A DNA stretch of 62,932 nucleotides from NCBI GenBank assembly GCA_946406315.1, contig CAMJKD010000002.1, forward strand, positions 1 through 62,932. The letters run 5' to 3'. Source of the stretch: an uncultured Candidatus Saccharibacteria bacterium. GTDB taxonomy: Bacteria; Patescibacteriota; Saccharimonadia; Saccharimonadales; Saccharimonadaceae. Below, piece by piece: positions 9,383 to 19,600 of the stretch (positions within the stretch are counted from its first letter, which is position 1; every line of letters starts with the position of its first letter). Below the pieces are notes generated by a model. The model was given only the letters and a program-made list of their open reading frames with translations, had not been told where the DNA came from and did not search any database. The position numbers and the translations under genes were made by a program.

Positions 9383-11842
9383 CTATAATTCGCCCCAGTC
9401 ATGCCCAATCGTAACATCGACTGCAAGTTTGACTGGTAATTCTGGCGCAACGCTCTCCATGGTTTCTTTCAGGATTGTTTTAACATCTTCAGCTTGAGCT
9501 TCGGTGCATTCAATAATCATAGAATCGTGAACCTGCAGGATGAGTTTGGCGTCGTTTGGTAGTTCCTTAGCGACGGCCAGCATGGCTTTCTTCATCAAAT
9601 CAGCTTCGGTGCCTTGGATAGGCATATTACCAGCAGCGCGTTCGGCGGCGGCGCGAACGAGACGATTTGGCGCGCCAAGATCTGGAGTTGGGCGGCGGCG
9701 ACCAAACATCGTTTCGACGTAGCCGTGAGTGCGGCCAAATTCGAGGGTATCGTCGAGATATTTGCGCATCGGCGCGCGGAGCTCGAAATAGCGGTCGATG
9801 AATTGTTTGGCTTCGTAAAAAGTCATACCAGCAGCATCGGATAGGCCTTTTGGGCTCATGCCATAGAGTACGCCGAAATTAATCACTTTGGCGGCGCGGC
9901 GCTGATTTTTGGTAACTTCTGTCATTGGAATATGGAAGGCATCGGCAGCGGTTTTAGTGTGGATGTCGAGACCGGCGTTAAAATCGGTGATGAGTTTTTG
10001 GTCGCCAGATAGCGCAGCGGCTAGGCGGAGCTCAAATTGGGCATAATCGGCAGAAACAAAGATTTTCCCTGTTTCAGCTACGAAACAATTGCGGATGCGC
10101 TTACCGTCGTCGCTACGTACTGGTATGTTTTGTAGGTTCGGATTAATACTTGAAAGGCGGCCGGTGGCGGTTACGTCTTGGGTATAAGTAGTATGAATGC
10201 GATGTCTTTCGTCGGCAAGGGTTGGGAGCGGATTGACATAAGTGCTAAGCAACTTCCCTACTTCGCGGTAGCGCTCAATTAGTGGGATGATTTCGTGCTG
10301 GTCGCGGAGTTTATCAAGCTCTTTGGCGCCAGTCGAATAGGCGCGCTGCGTCTTTTTAATGCCCTGTGTTGGTAAGCCGAGGTCTTCAAATAGTACTTGC
10401 GAGAGTTGAATTGGCGAATTGATATTGAAATTTTTGCCAGATATTGTATAAATTATTTGCTCAAGCTCGGATAATTCGGTCGAAAACTCTTTTCTTAGTG
10501 CATCGAAGCGCTCTGGCGCAATGGCGACGCCCGCTTTTTCCATTTGATACAGTACTGGAATGAGCGGCATATCGAATTCGGTGGCGATTTTTTCGAGTGA
10601 CGGCATGGCGGCGAGCTGTTTGCGCTGTTTGACGTAGTCTTCTTTAGGGTCGCCGAGGTCGACGAGGGACATTTGATTAGTTTTGCGCGCGAGTGGATCT
10701 AAGAGGAAATTGACTTGTCCGAGGTCCCAAAATGGGCGTCCTTTGAGGATTTCCGTTGCCAGGTTGGGATTATCGTGCATATCGGCTTTGACGTTATGGG
10801 AAATGTAGAGGTTTTCTGGAACTTCTACTGCAATATCGGCCGGCGGTGGTAAAATATTGGTCGGTATTTGGCCTGGTTTTGGTGTTGTCTTTTTTACAAC
10901 AGGCTGGTTGGTCGGTTTTGGCGCCTCTGTTGTGATTTTTGCAACGTTTTCGAGCTTGGTTTCAGGGAAAATCTTGATAAATTTACGAATAAGAGAGTTA
11001 AATTGGAGCTTTTTGAGCTCGGCGATGACTTTTTCGGGGTTAAAATCGGCTAATTTTGTAGCGGTCGCATCAAATTCAAGTGGTGCATCGAATTGGATTT
11101 GCGCTAGACGCTTGCTAATGAAGGCTAATTCTTTGCCTTCACGGAGCTTATTGCCGATAGCGCCTTGAATCTCGTCAATATGATCATAGAGATTCTCAAG
11201 CGTGCCGTATTCTTGCAGTAATTTAATGGCGCCTTTTTCGCCAACGCCCGGTACGCCTGGAATGTTATCGGACGAGTCGCCTTTAATGGCTTTGAGATCG
11301 AGGAATTGGTCTTTTTTGAGACCGTATTTAGCCTCGACGTCTGGGATGTTAAATTCTACTACATCGGAAAAGCCGCGTTTGAGCTGATACATTTTGATAT
11401 GGTCGTCGACAATCTGGAGCATATCGAGGTCACCAGAGATGATCTCGACGCGTTTATTGGCGACCTGTGCTTTCTTAGCGAGCGTACCAATAATATCATC
11501 AGCCTCATAGTCGTCAAATTCATAAAGTGGGATATGGAAGGCTTCTAGAAGTTCCATTAAATAAGGGATTTGGGCGTAAAAATCTGGCGGTGCGGGTTTA
11601 CGATTAGCTTTATAATCGGCATAAATAGCCCGACGACTGCGAATGTTAGTTTTGGATTTATCCCAGGCTACGGCGATATATTCTGGTTCAAGTTTTTCGA
11701 TAATTTCAATTAGCATCGAAGCAAAGCCGTAGACGCCACCGGTGGGGGTACCGTCTGGGAGCGAAAGATGCCCCATAGCATAGTAGCCTCGATAAAAAAC
11801 ACTTTTGCCGTCGATTATGGTCAGATTTTCGCGTTCATCCAT
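9383..11842 (-). CDS. polA: DNA polymerase I
   Basis: Polymerase I fills gaps and removes primers. The 819-residue protein has an N-terminal 5'-3' exonuclease (DGKSVFYRGYYAM, then EADDIIGTLA and GDSSDNIPGVPGVGEKGA) and a C-terminal polymerase with motif A (VSADYAQFELRLAA), O-helix (RRAAKVINFGVLYG) and motif C (QVHDSMIIE). Between them the 3'-5' exonuclease module is short: a degenerate second motif (SHNVKADMH) and FWDLGQVNFLLDP remain, but the first D-x-E motif is missing, so proofreading is probably lost. The start is set at the ATG at 11842 rather than the upstream ATG at 11890, because TATAAT at 11854-11849 ends 6 bases before it; the longer reading would begin inside the upstream terminator. 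Confidence 0.95.
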   Translation of the reverse strand: MDERENLTIIDGKSVFYRGYYAMGHLSLPDGTPTGGVYGFASMLIEIIEKLEPEYIAVAWDKSKTNIRSRRAIYADYKANRKPAPPDFYAQIPYLMELLEAFHIPLYEFDDYEADDIIGTLAKKAQVANKRVEIISGDLDMLQIVDDHIKMYQLKRGFSDVVEFNIPDVEAKYGLKKDQFLDLKAIKGDSSDNIPGVPGVGEKGAIKLLQEYGTLENLYDHIDEIQGAIGNKLREGKELAFISKRLAQIQFDAPLEFDATATKLADFNPEKVIAELKKLQFNSLIRKFIKIFPETKLENVAKITTEAPKPTNQPVVKKTTPKPGQIPTNILPPPADIAVEVPENLYISHNVKADMHDNPNLATEILKGRPFWDLGQVNFLLDPLARKTNQMSLVDLGDPKEDYVKQRKQLAAMPSLEKIATEFDMPLIPVLYQMEKAGVAIAPERFDALRKEFSTELSELEQIIYTISGKNFNINSPIQLSQVLFEDLGLPTQGIKKTQRAYSTGAKELDKLRDQHEIIPLIERYREVGKLLSTYVNPLPTLADERHRIHTTYTQDVTATGRLSSINPNLQNIPVRSDDGKRIRNCFVAETGKIFVSADYAQFELRLAAALSGDQKLITDFNAGLDIHTKTAADAFHIPMTEVTKNQRRAAKVINFGVLYGMSPKGLSDAAGMTFYEAKQFIDRYFELRAPMRKYLDDTLEFGRTHGYVETMFGRRRPTPDLGAPNRLVRAAAERAAGNMPIQGTEADLMKKAMLAVAKELPNDAKLILQVHDSMIIECTEAQAEDVKTILKETMESVAPELPVKLAVDVTIGHDWGEL

Positions 11843-11870
11843 AGCTATATTATAGCCTATATCTGTTAAT

Positions 11871-11908
11871 AAAAAAGAAAAGGCCGTCACGCTGAGCGTG
11901 GCGGCCTA
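11871..11908 (-). terminator. Rho-independent terminator of the 12265-11939 gene
   Basis: AGGCCG-CACGC and GCGTG-CGGCCT form a near-perfect 12-pair stem with a 3-base loop. Read on the minus strand it is followed by TTTTCTTTTTT. It isolates polA from the gene upstream. Confidence 0.85.
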
Positions 11909-11938
11909 GAAAATGATTTTGGATTATTATGGCTGTGG

Positions 11939-12265
11939 TCAAAAGAATATGTTGCAGGTGGATCGGTAACTCTTGATATACGGTTCACTGGCTCCTCCGG
12001 TGGAGATGACTTCATGCATCTTAGCTGAGAGTTTTTGCATATTACCTCCGTTCTTGATGAACTTGTAAAGATTGGGGTAATTCTCGGAGTAAGCGTCGCA
12101 GGATAAGGTTGCCCGAATGGCAGTTACCGAAATTGCAAGAGCTAATGCCAGGCAGTCGATCTGTTCGGTATCGGGAAGCTCGTTTGCGACGAGCCTCGCT
12201 AACTCATTGAGTGCATCGTTGTCGGTATTGGCGCCCTTGATGAGAATTTCTCTAGTTGCTAGCAT
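11939..12265 (-). CDS. Small hypothetical protein, leadered
   Basis: A 108-residue mostly helical protein of no family I recognise; there is no signal peptide or membrane span. The start is placed at MLATREIL (12265) because a full AAGGAGGT ribosome site lies 7 bases before it; an in-frame ATG 24 bases upstream precedes that site. The stop is TGA, one of few in the window. A leader of about 75 bases with a 5' hairpin (12329-12350) and a terminator after the stop make this a self-contained unit. The strong ribosome site contrasts with the leaderless housekeeping genes around it. Confidence 0.65.
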   Translation of the reverse strand: MLATREILIKGANTDNDALNELARLVANELPDTEQIDCLALALAISVTAIRATLSCDAYSENYPNLYKFIKNGGNMQKLSAKMHEVISTGGASEPYIKSYRSTCNIFF

Positions 12266-12328
12266 TTTTAGGACCTCCTTTTGTGCCAATCTTTTCGAAT
12301 ACCACTATTGATAATCCGAATGTACGAG

Positions 12329-12350
12329 CTTTCACGGTCTGCGTGAAAAG
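12329..12350 (-). promoter_or_regulatory. Hairpin in the 5' leader of the 108-residue gene
   Basis: CTTTCACG and CGTGAAAG pair across a 5-6 base loop, close to the predicted transcript start (a TTAAAAT-type -10 box lies just upstream on the minus strand). It may stabilise the 5' end or be regulatory; no known riboswitch class is recognised. Confidence 0.45.
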
Positions 12351-12368
12351 TATGCTATTATTTTAACA

Positions 12369-13589
12369 TTAAGTAAGAGAATGGTCAAGGTAGCGGGTAG
12401 AACCGAATGGGATTTTGGTTTTAACTTGTTCAGTGCCGTGCGAGGCGGCGGAATGAATTTTGCGTGTGCCAAAACGGTAGTTAATTTCATCGATGGCGGT
12501 GCATATATTTTCTGCTCGTTCGATGCGATCTTGATAAAGGGTCATTTGCGCATCGGTGTGGCGTTGGAGCTTGTAGAGAGTGACGCCAATAATGCGTACG
12601 GGGCTAGGAAGTTGAGTGAAAAGTCGACTAGCATGACGGCAAATATCTTGATCGGTAGCAATAGCGCGTTTGAGGAGGACGGATTTGTGATAGTAAATAT
12701 CGTTGTAGCCATAAGCCCAAACGTAAATGCCACGAGCGTAGAGATGTTTGCTGCGTAGGCGGTAGCCGACATCTTCGGAAAGATGCAGGATGCGAGCTCT
12801 AGTCTCGTCTCTGGTTAAATTTTTACTTTCCATGACATATTGGCGACCAACGGATTTAATATCGCTGGAATAATCGTCGACTTCGATGCCACGGAGACGC
12901 TTATACCATTTAGTGCCGTCAATGCTTTTGCAAACAAGTTTTACGAGTGTTAATTCGTCGGTGTCTAGAAAGTCGAGTGGCGTAAAAATACTAACCGCAT
13001 TAAGACGACGTTCCATACGAGTATTGATGCCAGGTAAATCAGTGAGCTTTAATGTGGCGAAGATGGTGCGTTGGTTTTCTGGTGTAATTTCGTCAAGTCC
13101 ATCGGGTTTATGTAATCCGGCGGCGACTTTAGCGAGGAAACGGTTACTGGCGATGCCGACATTGCAGCGCATATAATCGCCAATTTCCGTGAAGAGGCGT
13201 TGTTTGATTTCGTGTCCAATTTCGACGCGATTACGAATCTTAATATGTGGCGGTGCGGCGGCGAGATTAATGACACCTTCGTCGATAGATTTCATCACTA
13301 CATCGACAGAATAATCCTGCATGATATGTTTGAGTTTTTCGTGTACGAAAATATATTTGCTGGGTTCGGTCTCGGCGAAGATGATGTCTTTACAAATGGC
13401 TTCTGCTTCTTTGCGACGCATACCGACTTTGACGCCTTGAGCTTTAGCTTCGTAGCTAGCTGCAATAATGCAAGCGTTAGGCGTAATGCGATTGGTGATA
13501 GCAACTGGATGTCCGCGTAGCATGGGGCGGGATTGTTGTTCGATGGTGGCAAAGCAAGAGTTGAGATCGATATAGAGAATATTATTCAC
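12369..13589 (-). CDS. Y-family DNA polymerase (DinB/UmuC type)
   Basis: A translesion DNA polymerase of 406 residues. The catalytic palm is visible: D8 in LYIDLNSCFATIE with F13 as likely steric gate, and the S-I-D-E motif at residues 101-104 (MKSIDEGVINL). A helix-hairpin-helix segment follows (LKLTDLPGINTRMERRLNAV, about 197-216), then a little-finger domain. It resembles the UmuC/DinB group, but I cannot say which branch. Its start overlaps by 8 bases the end of the small gene at 13582-13854, so the two are co-transcribed and probably translationally coupled. Confidence 0.92.
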   Translation of the reverse strand: MNNILYIDLNSCFATIEQQSRPMLRGHPVAITNRITPNACIIAASYEAKAQGVKVGMRRKEAEAICKDIIFAETEPSKYIFVHEKLKHIMQDYSVDVVMKSIDEGVINLAAAPPHIKIRNRVEIGHEIKQRLFTEIGDYMRCNVGIASNRFLAKVAAGLHKPDGLDEITPENQRTIFATLKLTDLPGINTRMERRLNAVSIFTPLDFLDTDELTLVKLVCKSIDGTKWYKRLRGIEVDDYSSDIKSVGRQYVMESKNLTRDETRARILHLSEDVGYRLRSKHLYARGIYVWAYGYNDIYYHKSVLLKRAIATDQDICRHASRLFTQLPSPVRIIGVTLYKLQRHTDAQMTLYQDRIERAENICTAIDEINYRFGTRKIHSAASHGTEQVKTKIPFGSTRYLDHSLT

Positions 13590-13854
13590 AGTGATCTCCC
13601 TCGAACTCTAAGTACCAGTTGAGCGAGTCGGCATCGAGTGTAATGCGGTAATCGGTAGCGCCGTCGGTAAGATCAAAGGCATAGATGGTCTTTAAGCCGT
13701 TATATTTGGGGTGAACGAGGCCAACTTTGGTAACTTGCACTTCTCTGCCGTTAGGTAGGCGAAAAGCGATAGGTTGGCAATGGCCTAAAATATGACGGGA
13801 AAAAGTAGCGTCGACGTCAATTGGTTGATGCAAATTGTGAGAAGATTGATCCAT
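13582..13854 (-). CDS. Small protein coupled to the Y-family polymerase
   Basis: A 90-residue protein, Trp/Tyr- and Asp-rich, predicted all-beta (FRLPNGREVQVTKVGLVHPK, then TDYRITLDADSLNWYLEFEG). I do not recognise the family. Its last 8 bases overlap the polymerase start, a tight coupling that suggests an accessory or regulatory role for the polymerase, in the way UmuD or ImuA genes pair with Y-family enzymes; no sequence similarity to those is visible. An AAGGA ribosome site precedes the ATG. A TATAAT box about 110 bases upstream would give a long leader. Confidence 0.7.
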   Translation of the reverse strand: MDQSSHNLHQPIDVDATFSRHILGHCQPIAFRLPNGREVQVTKVGLVHPKYNGLKTIYAFDLTDGATDYRITLDADSLNWYLEFEGDHCE

Positions 13855-13973
13855 AAAAATCCTTTATAAGATTGCGTTTAATAGGTTGTGGGGGGGTGAC
13901 GCAATATTGGCGTCGATTTTTATGAATCTGAATCAGGGGCCGAAGCATGATTCGATTAATTGTATTATAGCAT

Positions 13974-14040
13974 AAAAAAGACCGTAGCGGTCTGCTCGCG
14001 TAAAGGTTGTGTAGTTGCGAGTAGCTTTTACGGTCTTTTT
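13974..14040. terminator. Long hairpin with poly-A/poly-T arms, bidirectional terminator
   Basis: AAAAAAGACCGTA at 13974 pairs with TACGGTCTTTTT ending at 14040; an inner stem forms from CTCGCG and TGCGAG. On the minus strand it lies after the zinc-finger gene at 14063-14263 and before the polymerase leader. Confidence 0.75.
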
Positions 14041-14062
14041 GGCTTGTAGATTGTTTGGTGGA

Positions 14063-14263
14063 TTATGCACGGATGATTATAATTCCCGTGCCGTGACAGA
14101 TTGGACACGCGGTACTGCCGATCAAGGTAGACTTAGTGCTACGTCCAGTACCACCACATTCGCTGCACTTTTTCGTGTACTGATTCGAACCTGCACATAT
14201 GTGCGTGTAGCGCTCGGATTCATCGAACCAGCGACCACAATATGGACAATGGAATTGAGACAT
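14063..14263 (-). CDS. Small DnaJ-type zinc-finger protein
   Basis: A 66-residue protein with eight cysteines in four C-x2-C or C/H pairs: an N-terminal CPYC with a later H-x-C (YTHIC), then CSECGGTG and CPICHGTG. The last two are the CxxCxGxG repeats of DnaJ cysteine-rich domains, here forming a single two-repeat finger. No J-domain is present. It may bind RNA, DNA or protein through zinc. A very strong AGGGGAGGTGA ribosome site precedes the ATG, the leader is about 65 bases, and a terminator follows, so it is a single-gene unit of the leadered class. Confidence 0.75.
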   Translation of the reverse strand: MSQFHCPYCGRWFDESERYTHICAGSNQYTKKCSECGGTGRSTKSTLIGSTACPICHGTGIIIIRA

Positions 14264-14335
14264 ATCTTTTCACCTCCCCTCTGATGAAGATAGTAAAAAC
14301 AAGCCAGTTTATAAGTTACTTCTTTCGACATTTGC

Positions 14336-14364
14336 ATTATACAATATAATGATAATTTTTGCAA
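14336..14364 (-). promoter_or_regulatory. Promoter of the zinc-finger gene
   Basis: TTGCAA (14364-14359) and TATAAT (14341-14336) on the minus strand, spaced by 17 bases. The IS30 element begins only about 27 bases upstream of the -35 box, so its insertion left this promoter intact. Confidence 0.75.
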
Positions 14365-14390
14365 ATATGATCCTACATTCAACCCTCCAG

Positions 14391-15599
14391 TGCACCAAAT
14401 TAGAGAAATAAAAAAGGCATAATTTGTGGCTCATGCTAAAATGAATTTATCACAAAACAAATTAAGCAAGGAGTCAAATTATGCCTCAGCCCAATTATAG
14501 CAGGTTTTCGCACGAGGAACGAATTATCCTAGCGAATAGACTATCAAATGGTGAAAAACCAACTGAAATAGCGACAGTATTAGGACGCCCACGCTGTACT
14601 ATTTATCGCGAAATTGCACGCAATAGTAAACCCAGCAATAATACAAACAAAAGAACTAGAGTAAATAGACCCTCTCTTACTAAATTAGACGCTCGTCACT
14701 TCCGCGGTACTATTAAAGCGGAAGAAATAAAACAAGCAAAAATACGATACGAGAGGCGCAGAAGCGACTTCAAGCGAACTCAAGCTAGATATGAAGTGAA
14801 TTATGCTGAGACACAGGCGAAAAGCCGCTACAGGACACAAACAAAGGTTTTAGATTCATCATTATTTATAGAAACACGAAAATACGTATTACAAAAGCTA
14901 GGCGAACGCTGGTCTCCAGAACAAATTGCTGGGAGATTAAAACTGGACGGTATTTTACCTACTATTTCACATACTACAATATATAACTATATCTACAGCA
15001 TAACAGACAGAGACGAACGTGATAGGCTAATTAAACAACTAAGGAGAAAAGGTAAACCTTATCGTCATGAAAAACAAGTCATCTATAACCAAACTAATCG
15101 CGCAAAACACTCAATTCATGATCGCCCAAATGAAGTGGAAGAACTTAGTCGCTTAGGGGACTTAGAGGGCGATACGATAGTGGGTAATAATCAGAAAGAT
15201 CGTATTCTCACCCATGTTTGTCGTGTTACTGGATTACTAGCAATGGGGAAAGTATTAGATTTCAATGCTAATAGTATCTCGAATCAGACTACGAAAGACA
15301 TCAAAAGGGTCTTTGGCGATATTAAAACTATTACTTACGACAATGGTTTAGAATTTAGTGCTTGGAAATTAACTGAAGCTACAACTAATTCCACTATCTT
15401 CTTTTCTGATCCATATGCTCCTCATCAAAGAGGATGCAATGAAAATACTAATGGGCTGATTCGCGATTACCTACCTAAAGGAACGGATTTTAGAAAATTA
15501 GACGAAACCGATATAATGTTTATAGAGAATTCACTTAACAACCGACCACGAAAACGCCTTGGCTATTTAAGTCCATTGGAAATGTTTGATTTGGTGCGT
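14391..15599 (+). mobile_element. IS30-family insertion sequence
   Basis: A 1.2-kb element with one transposase gene. The ends share an inverted GCACCAAAT (14392-14400) and ATTTGGTGC (15589-15597); the right copy lies inside the last codons of the transposase. No clear target duplication is visible. The element looks complete and its gene intact. Confidence 0.75.
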
Positions 15600-15602
15600 T
15601 AG
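14481..15602 (+). CDS. IS30-family transposase
   Basis: 373 residues. An N-terminal helix-turn-helix (SHEERIILANRLSNGEKPTE, then RPRCTIYREIARN) binds the element ends; the DDE core is seen in LEGDTIVGNN (first Asp), TYDNGLEF (second Asp) and the RGCNENTNGLIRDYLPKGTD segment with the catalytic Glu, all typical of IS30. The gene is full length and in frame, so the element may be active. An AAGGAG ribosome site precedes the ATG, and TAAAAT lies about 40 bases upstream. The C-terminal MFDLVR is encoded by the right inverted repeat. Confidence 0.93.
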   Translation: MPQPNYSRFSHEERIILANRLSNGEKPTEIATVLGRPRCTIYREIARNSKPSNNTNKRTRVNRPSLTKLDARHFRGTIKAEEIKQAKIRYERRRSDFKRTQARYEVNYAETQAKSRYRTQTKVLDSSLFIETRKYVLQKLGERWSPEQIAGRLKLDGILPTISHTTIYNYIYSITDRDERDRLIKQLRRKGKPYRHEKQVIYNQTNRAKHSIHDRPNEVEELSRLGDLEGDTIVGNNQKDRILTHVCRVTGLLAMGKVLDFNANSISNQTTKDIKRVFGDIKTITYDNGLEFSAWKLTEATTNSTIFFSDPYAPHQRGCNENTNGLIRDYLPKGTDFRKLDETDIMFIENSLNNRPRKRLGYLSPLEMFDLVR

Positions 15603-15630
15603 AGAGTTTAACTCAGGGATTTTTGAGCGA

Positions 15631-16677
15631 CTAAGCTTTGCGTTTGGTGGTTGTTTCGGTAATTTTTTTGATGACGAGATAATGGATTGCGGATATGAGA
15701 ATTGAGGTCGCGAAGACGATAATGTATTTTGTGGTTAAATCGAATCTATCGATAGTTTCGACGATGCGAATGATGCCATAATGCCACATGAATAGCGGCA
15801 AACTGATTGCGCCGAGAAAAGTAAAGAAGCGTCCTTTGACTTCGGCGGTATAGCTTAGCCCCGATAAGGTTGCGCATAGCCCGATGAATAATAGTACAAG
15901 CATGAATTCGATTGGCTGAATGTTGAGGATGCCAATTAGTGTAGCGTAGGCATAGCATGTTATCTCTGTAATTGTCACGATTAATCGTACTTTTGAGCTG
16001 CGCTTTTTTGTGCTGTTTGCTAGGGTTGTGATGTAAAAAACGAGGCCGCCTAAAGTCATAGACGTAAAAGCCCGAAAGAGTTGTAAGCTGGCGTCAACAT
16101 CTCCTGCCGTGAAGGTGTAAAGTTCGTTGAGAAAATACCAAAAGAGCGGAATGGACAGAAGTGCTAGTAGATTAAGCCGCTTTGTTTGGGCAATAAAACA
16201 GACAACCGGCATTACAAAAATCATGGTAGAAAGGTACCAAATTGGTCCAATTATGCGGCCATTTGACATGATATGGCGCGGTAGTAATAGTGCCTCGGAA
16301 ATGATGTTTCGGATGTAGTTTAAGATATCTTGAAAAGTGTGATGTTGAAGGCAATATGAACCAAAAATGGCAATAAAACACAGTAATACGATCGGGATAG
16401 TGTATGGTAGTAATTTGAGGAAGCGATTCCAGGTATACTTGAGGGCGTTTTGGGCTTTTTGGTTGATGTCTTGGTCGATGAATTGTGGTTTTTGAAAATG
16501 CTTAAAGATGAAGAAGCCAGTTAGCATAAAGAAAAAGTCGACAAATAGATACAGAAGAAATTTGCGACCGCCAAATAGATTGACGTGGCATAAAATAATC
16601 ATAAGGGCGGCAAAAAAACGCCAAAAATCTACAATATCAATTCTGGGGGATTTAGCTGGTCGTTTTTTCTTTGCCAT
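15631..16677 (-). CDS. Membrane acyltransferase (acyltransferase family 3)
   Basis: A 348-residue multi-pass membrane protein with about ten hydrophobic helices. The N-terminal segment DIVDFWRFFAALMIILCHVN is the family-3 acyltransferase signature with the conserved catalytic His (LCHVN). Members move acetyl or other acyl groups onto cell-surface polysaccharides or peptidoglycan; the acceptor here is unknown. The gene starts 10 bases after the stop of the helicase-nuclease at 16688-19924 and is probably co-transcribed with it, though no functional link is evident. Confidence 0.85.
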   Translation of the reverse strand: MAKKKRPAKSPRIDIVDFWRFFAALMIILCHVNLFGGRKFLLYLFVDFFFMLTGFFIFKHFQKPQFIDQDINQKAQNALKYTWNRFLKLLPYTIPIVLLCFIAIFGSYCLQHHTFQDILNYIRNIISEALLLPRHIMSNGRIIGPIWYLSTMIFVMPVVCFIAQTKRLNLLALLSIPLFWYFLNELYTFTAGDVDASLQLFRAFTSMTLGGLVFYITTLANSTKKRSSKVRLIVTITEITCYAYATLIGILNIQPIEFMLVLLFIGLCATLSGLSYTAEVKGRFFTFLGAISLPLFMWHYGIIRIVETIDRFDLTTKYIIVFATSILISAIHYLVIKKITETTTKRKA

Positions 16678-16687
16678 TTTTTGAGTC

Positions 16688-19600
16688 TCACTTCTCCGCT
16701 ATTAATGTATCATAAAAGGCTTTGGTTGGATTGCTACTGGCGAGTGCGGCGCTAGTGTCTGGCAAGTCGAGTTCTTTAATATGCCTAAAGACAACTTGAA
16801 TCAGATGTTTTATGTCGGCATTTTCTTTGTCGTTAAATTTCAATTCGAGTGATACAATATCGCCTTCATCGTCTGGTGAAATATAGTCAATGCGCCCAGT
16901 TGTGACTTTGTAGTTGCGGAAGTCTTTGGAATTTTCAATGAGGAATTTGTAAAAATAGAGCTGTGTTTTGTAGGCGAAAGTCGAATCGCAGGTGCTCCAT
17001 TTATGTTTGGCGTTGCCGGTCTTGTAGTCGGCAACTGTGATGGTTTTATGGTCGTCGTCAATTTCGACACGGTCAATTTTGCCGGTAAGGATTGCGTCAC
17101 CAAGGGTGATAGTTTCTGTAAAGAAGCTGCGCTCAGATTCAGCGTGGGTATTACGAATTAAGTCGCCGCGTTCGTCGAGGAATTTTGCAAGTTCGGCTTG
17201 GCCACGCTTATGCAAGTCGTCTTTAGTTTTTTCGTCCGCATCAACACTATCGATGCGCTCCTCGAAACGTTTGACCGCTTCCTCGTTGCTGATGTTTTCT
17301 TTGTTAATTTCGTCCATTATTTCATGAATAAGACTACCGTAGATGAGAGCGAAATTATTAGATATATCGCTAGGTTCGCCGATGATATAACTACGTAAGA
17401 AGCTGATTGGACCATCGCCATAGCGTAAGTCGAGGAAAGTATTGAGATGAGTTGGAGAAATGCGATATTTTTCGACGAGTGGGCGCAAAAGATTTTTGCG
17501 CGTTTCGTCATCGGGGATGTAATTATCTAGCCATTTGTCTGGTGCAATGTCTCTTGGTTCTAAATCTTCGTTGTCGCTTGCAATGATTTCGGCATAATCT
17601 TTAGGGGTAACTAGGCTAATTTGGGAATGATTTTCATTTTCGCGGATGTCCAGATATTTGAGCCGGTCGGCAGTATGTCCGGCGAAATCGGAAAGGCTAT
17701 AGGTTAGATAGAGGTGTGATTTGGCACGAGTCATCGCGACGAATAAGACGCGAATTTTTTCATCGGCCGAGTCGCCGGTGTGACGAATATGTTCGAGATT
17801 GCGCGGCAGCGTAATTAAGTCGGTATTCCCTTTTGCTTCGCTCCAGTTTTTATTGTCGGTTGCAATGAGAAAAACATGTTTATATTCAAGTCCTTTGGCG
17901 GAATGGACGGTTTGAAGTTGTACGGCGGTATCAGATTCGTGATACGGTGATTTATTCAGAATGGCCATTTCAGCATTATTGTACGCATCGAGCATTTGGA
18001 TAAATGACGTCAACGATAGCCTATCTTGATTGCGAGTTTTCTTGACGGCTAGCATATCGCGTAGAGTATTGAGATTGCTAAATAACTCATAGTTTTCTAA
18101 TTCGTCGCCAAAGAGCTTTTTGCAAGCTTCGTTGATGATAAATTCGGCGGAATATGTTTCAGTTTTGGCGGCTAGATCGGTGATATATGCGGCGATATTA
18201 TTAAGCTTTTCGTCTTCGCTTTTTAACATATATTCTAAGATGCTCTTTTTGCCATAACGGGCGGTTTGTATCAGATTAATAATAGTGGCTGGTTCTAATT
18301 CCCAGCACGGCATAGACAACAGCTGAAACAAGTAGACGTCGGCGTATTTTGGATTTTGTGCAATAGCGAGTAAAGTGTGACAAAAATTGAGCAGTTCGTT
18401 AATATGGGTGTCTTCGAGGATATTTTCGCGGCGCGTGTATGAAACTTTAATATCCAAGTCGTGCAGGTATGGCAGAATTGAAACTAGGTATTTATGTTTT
18501 GGTGCGATGATGGCGATTTCATTGCCCGGTGTGCCATTATCTAATAATGAACGAATCTGTCTGGCGACATATGAATATTCGGCCTGATAAGCCTTAAATT
18601 CGCGAATTTCGATAGTGGTTTCTTTGGGTGGGTTTTCAGAGCTAATATGTTTATCGATATTGACGTTCGGGGCTTTACAAAACCGATCGAGTGCTTGCTC
18701 GATAATGTTATGTGAGAATTCGAGAATTGGTGCGGATGAACGGTAGTTTTTAGTCAAGAAAATTTGCTTTGGATGATATTTCGCATCAAAATCGAAAAAG
18801 TTTGAGGTGTTGGCGCCCTGAAAGCCGTAAATGGCTTGGTCGTCGTCGCCGACGGCCATAATATTTGGCTTGCCTTCATTGCTCGGATTGTCGGTTAATA
18901 ATGAAACTAACTGCGCTTGCGCGTCATTAGTGTCCTGGAACTCGTCCAATAAAATGTATTGGAAGCGTTCTTGTGCGTTATAGCGTTTCTCGTCGTCATT
19001 TTTAAGCAAGTCAATAGCATTAAGGATCATATCGTCGTAATCGAAGAGGCCAGATGCATTGAGTGTGGCGCTGTATTTTTCCATGATGTTGGCGAGGCTA
19101 AGTAGTTTTTTGTTTGCGATATCATCACCAAAAACGTAGTTATTATTTTTATCTTTCTTAAAGAATTTATCACGCCACTTTCCTGGCAATTTGGTGGATG
19201 GTTTGGCGGAGTTTTCCTCGGCAAGTAGAGCTTTAGCGAGTTGGCGATAATAGATGTTCGCAATTGGCTCGACTTTGCCGACGATATATTCTGGTGCGCT
19301 TGGCGCATTGACGAAGGTTCTAATTGCGTCTAAAATGCGACCGTAAACTTCGGCAGATTTAGGATAGCGTAGGCTGCGTGTAGCTTGAATATCTTCAGAT
19401 ATGGCGGAATAGATTTTGGCGGAGTCGATTTGGTTGCGATTGACGATTTTGCGAATATCCTCTGGGCTAAGGGCGGCGGATTTGAGGTCGGAAATGGCGG
19501 AAATGATTGAGCTAGTATAGAACTCTGGGCGCAAAATATCGGTCGGATCGAGTGATTCTTGAATATCACGAATCATTGTGAAACGTTCTAGCTCGTCAAT

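Noticed and set aside
11842-11890. Longer polA start at 11890
   Set aside because: The extra 16 codons overlap the -10 box and the end of the upstream terminator and have no ribosome site; the ATG at 11842 has the standard leaderless spacing.
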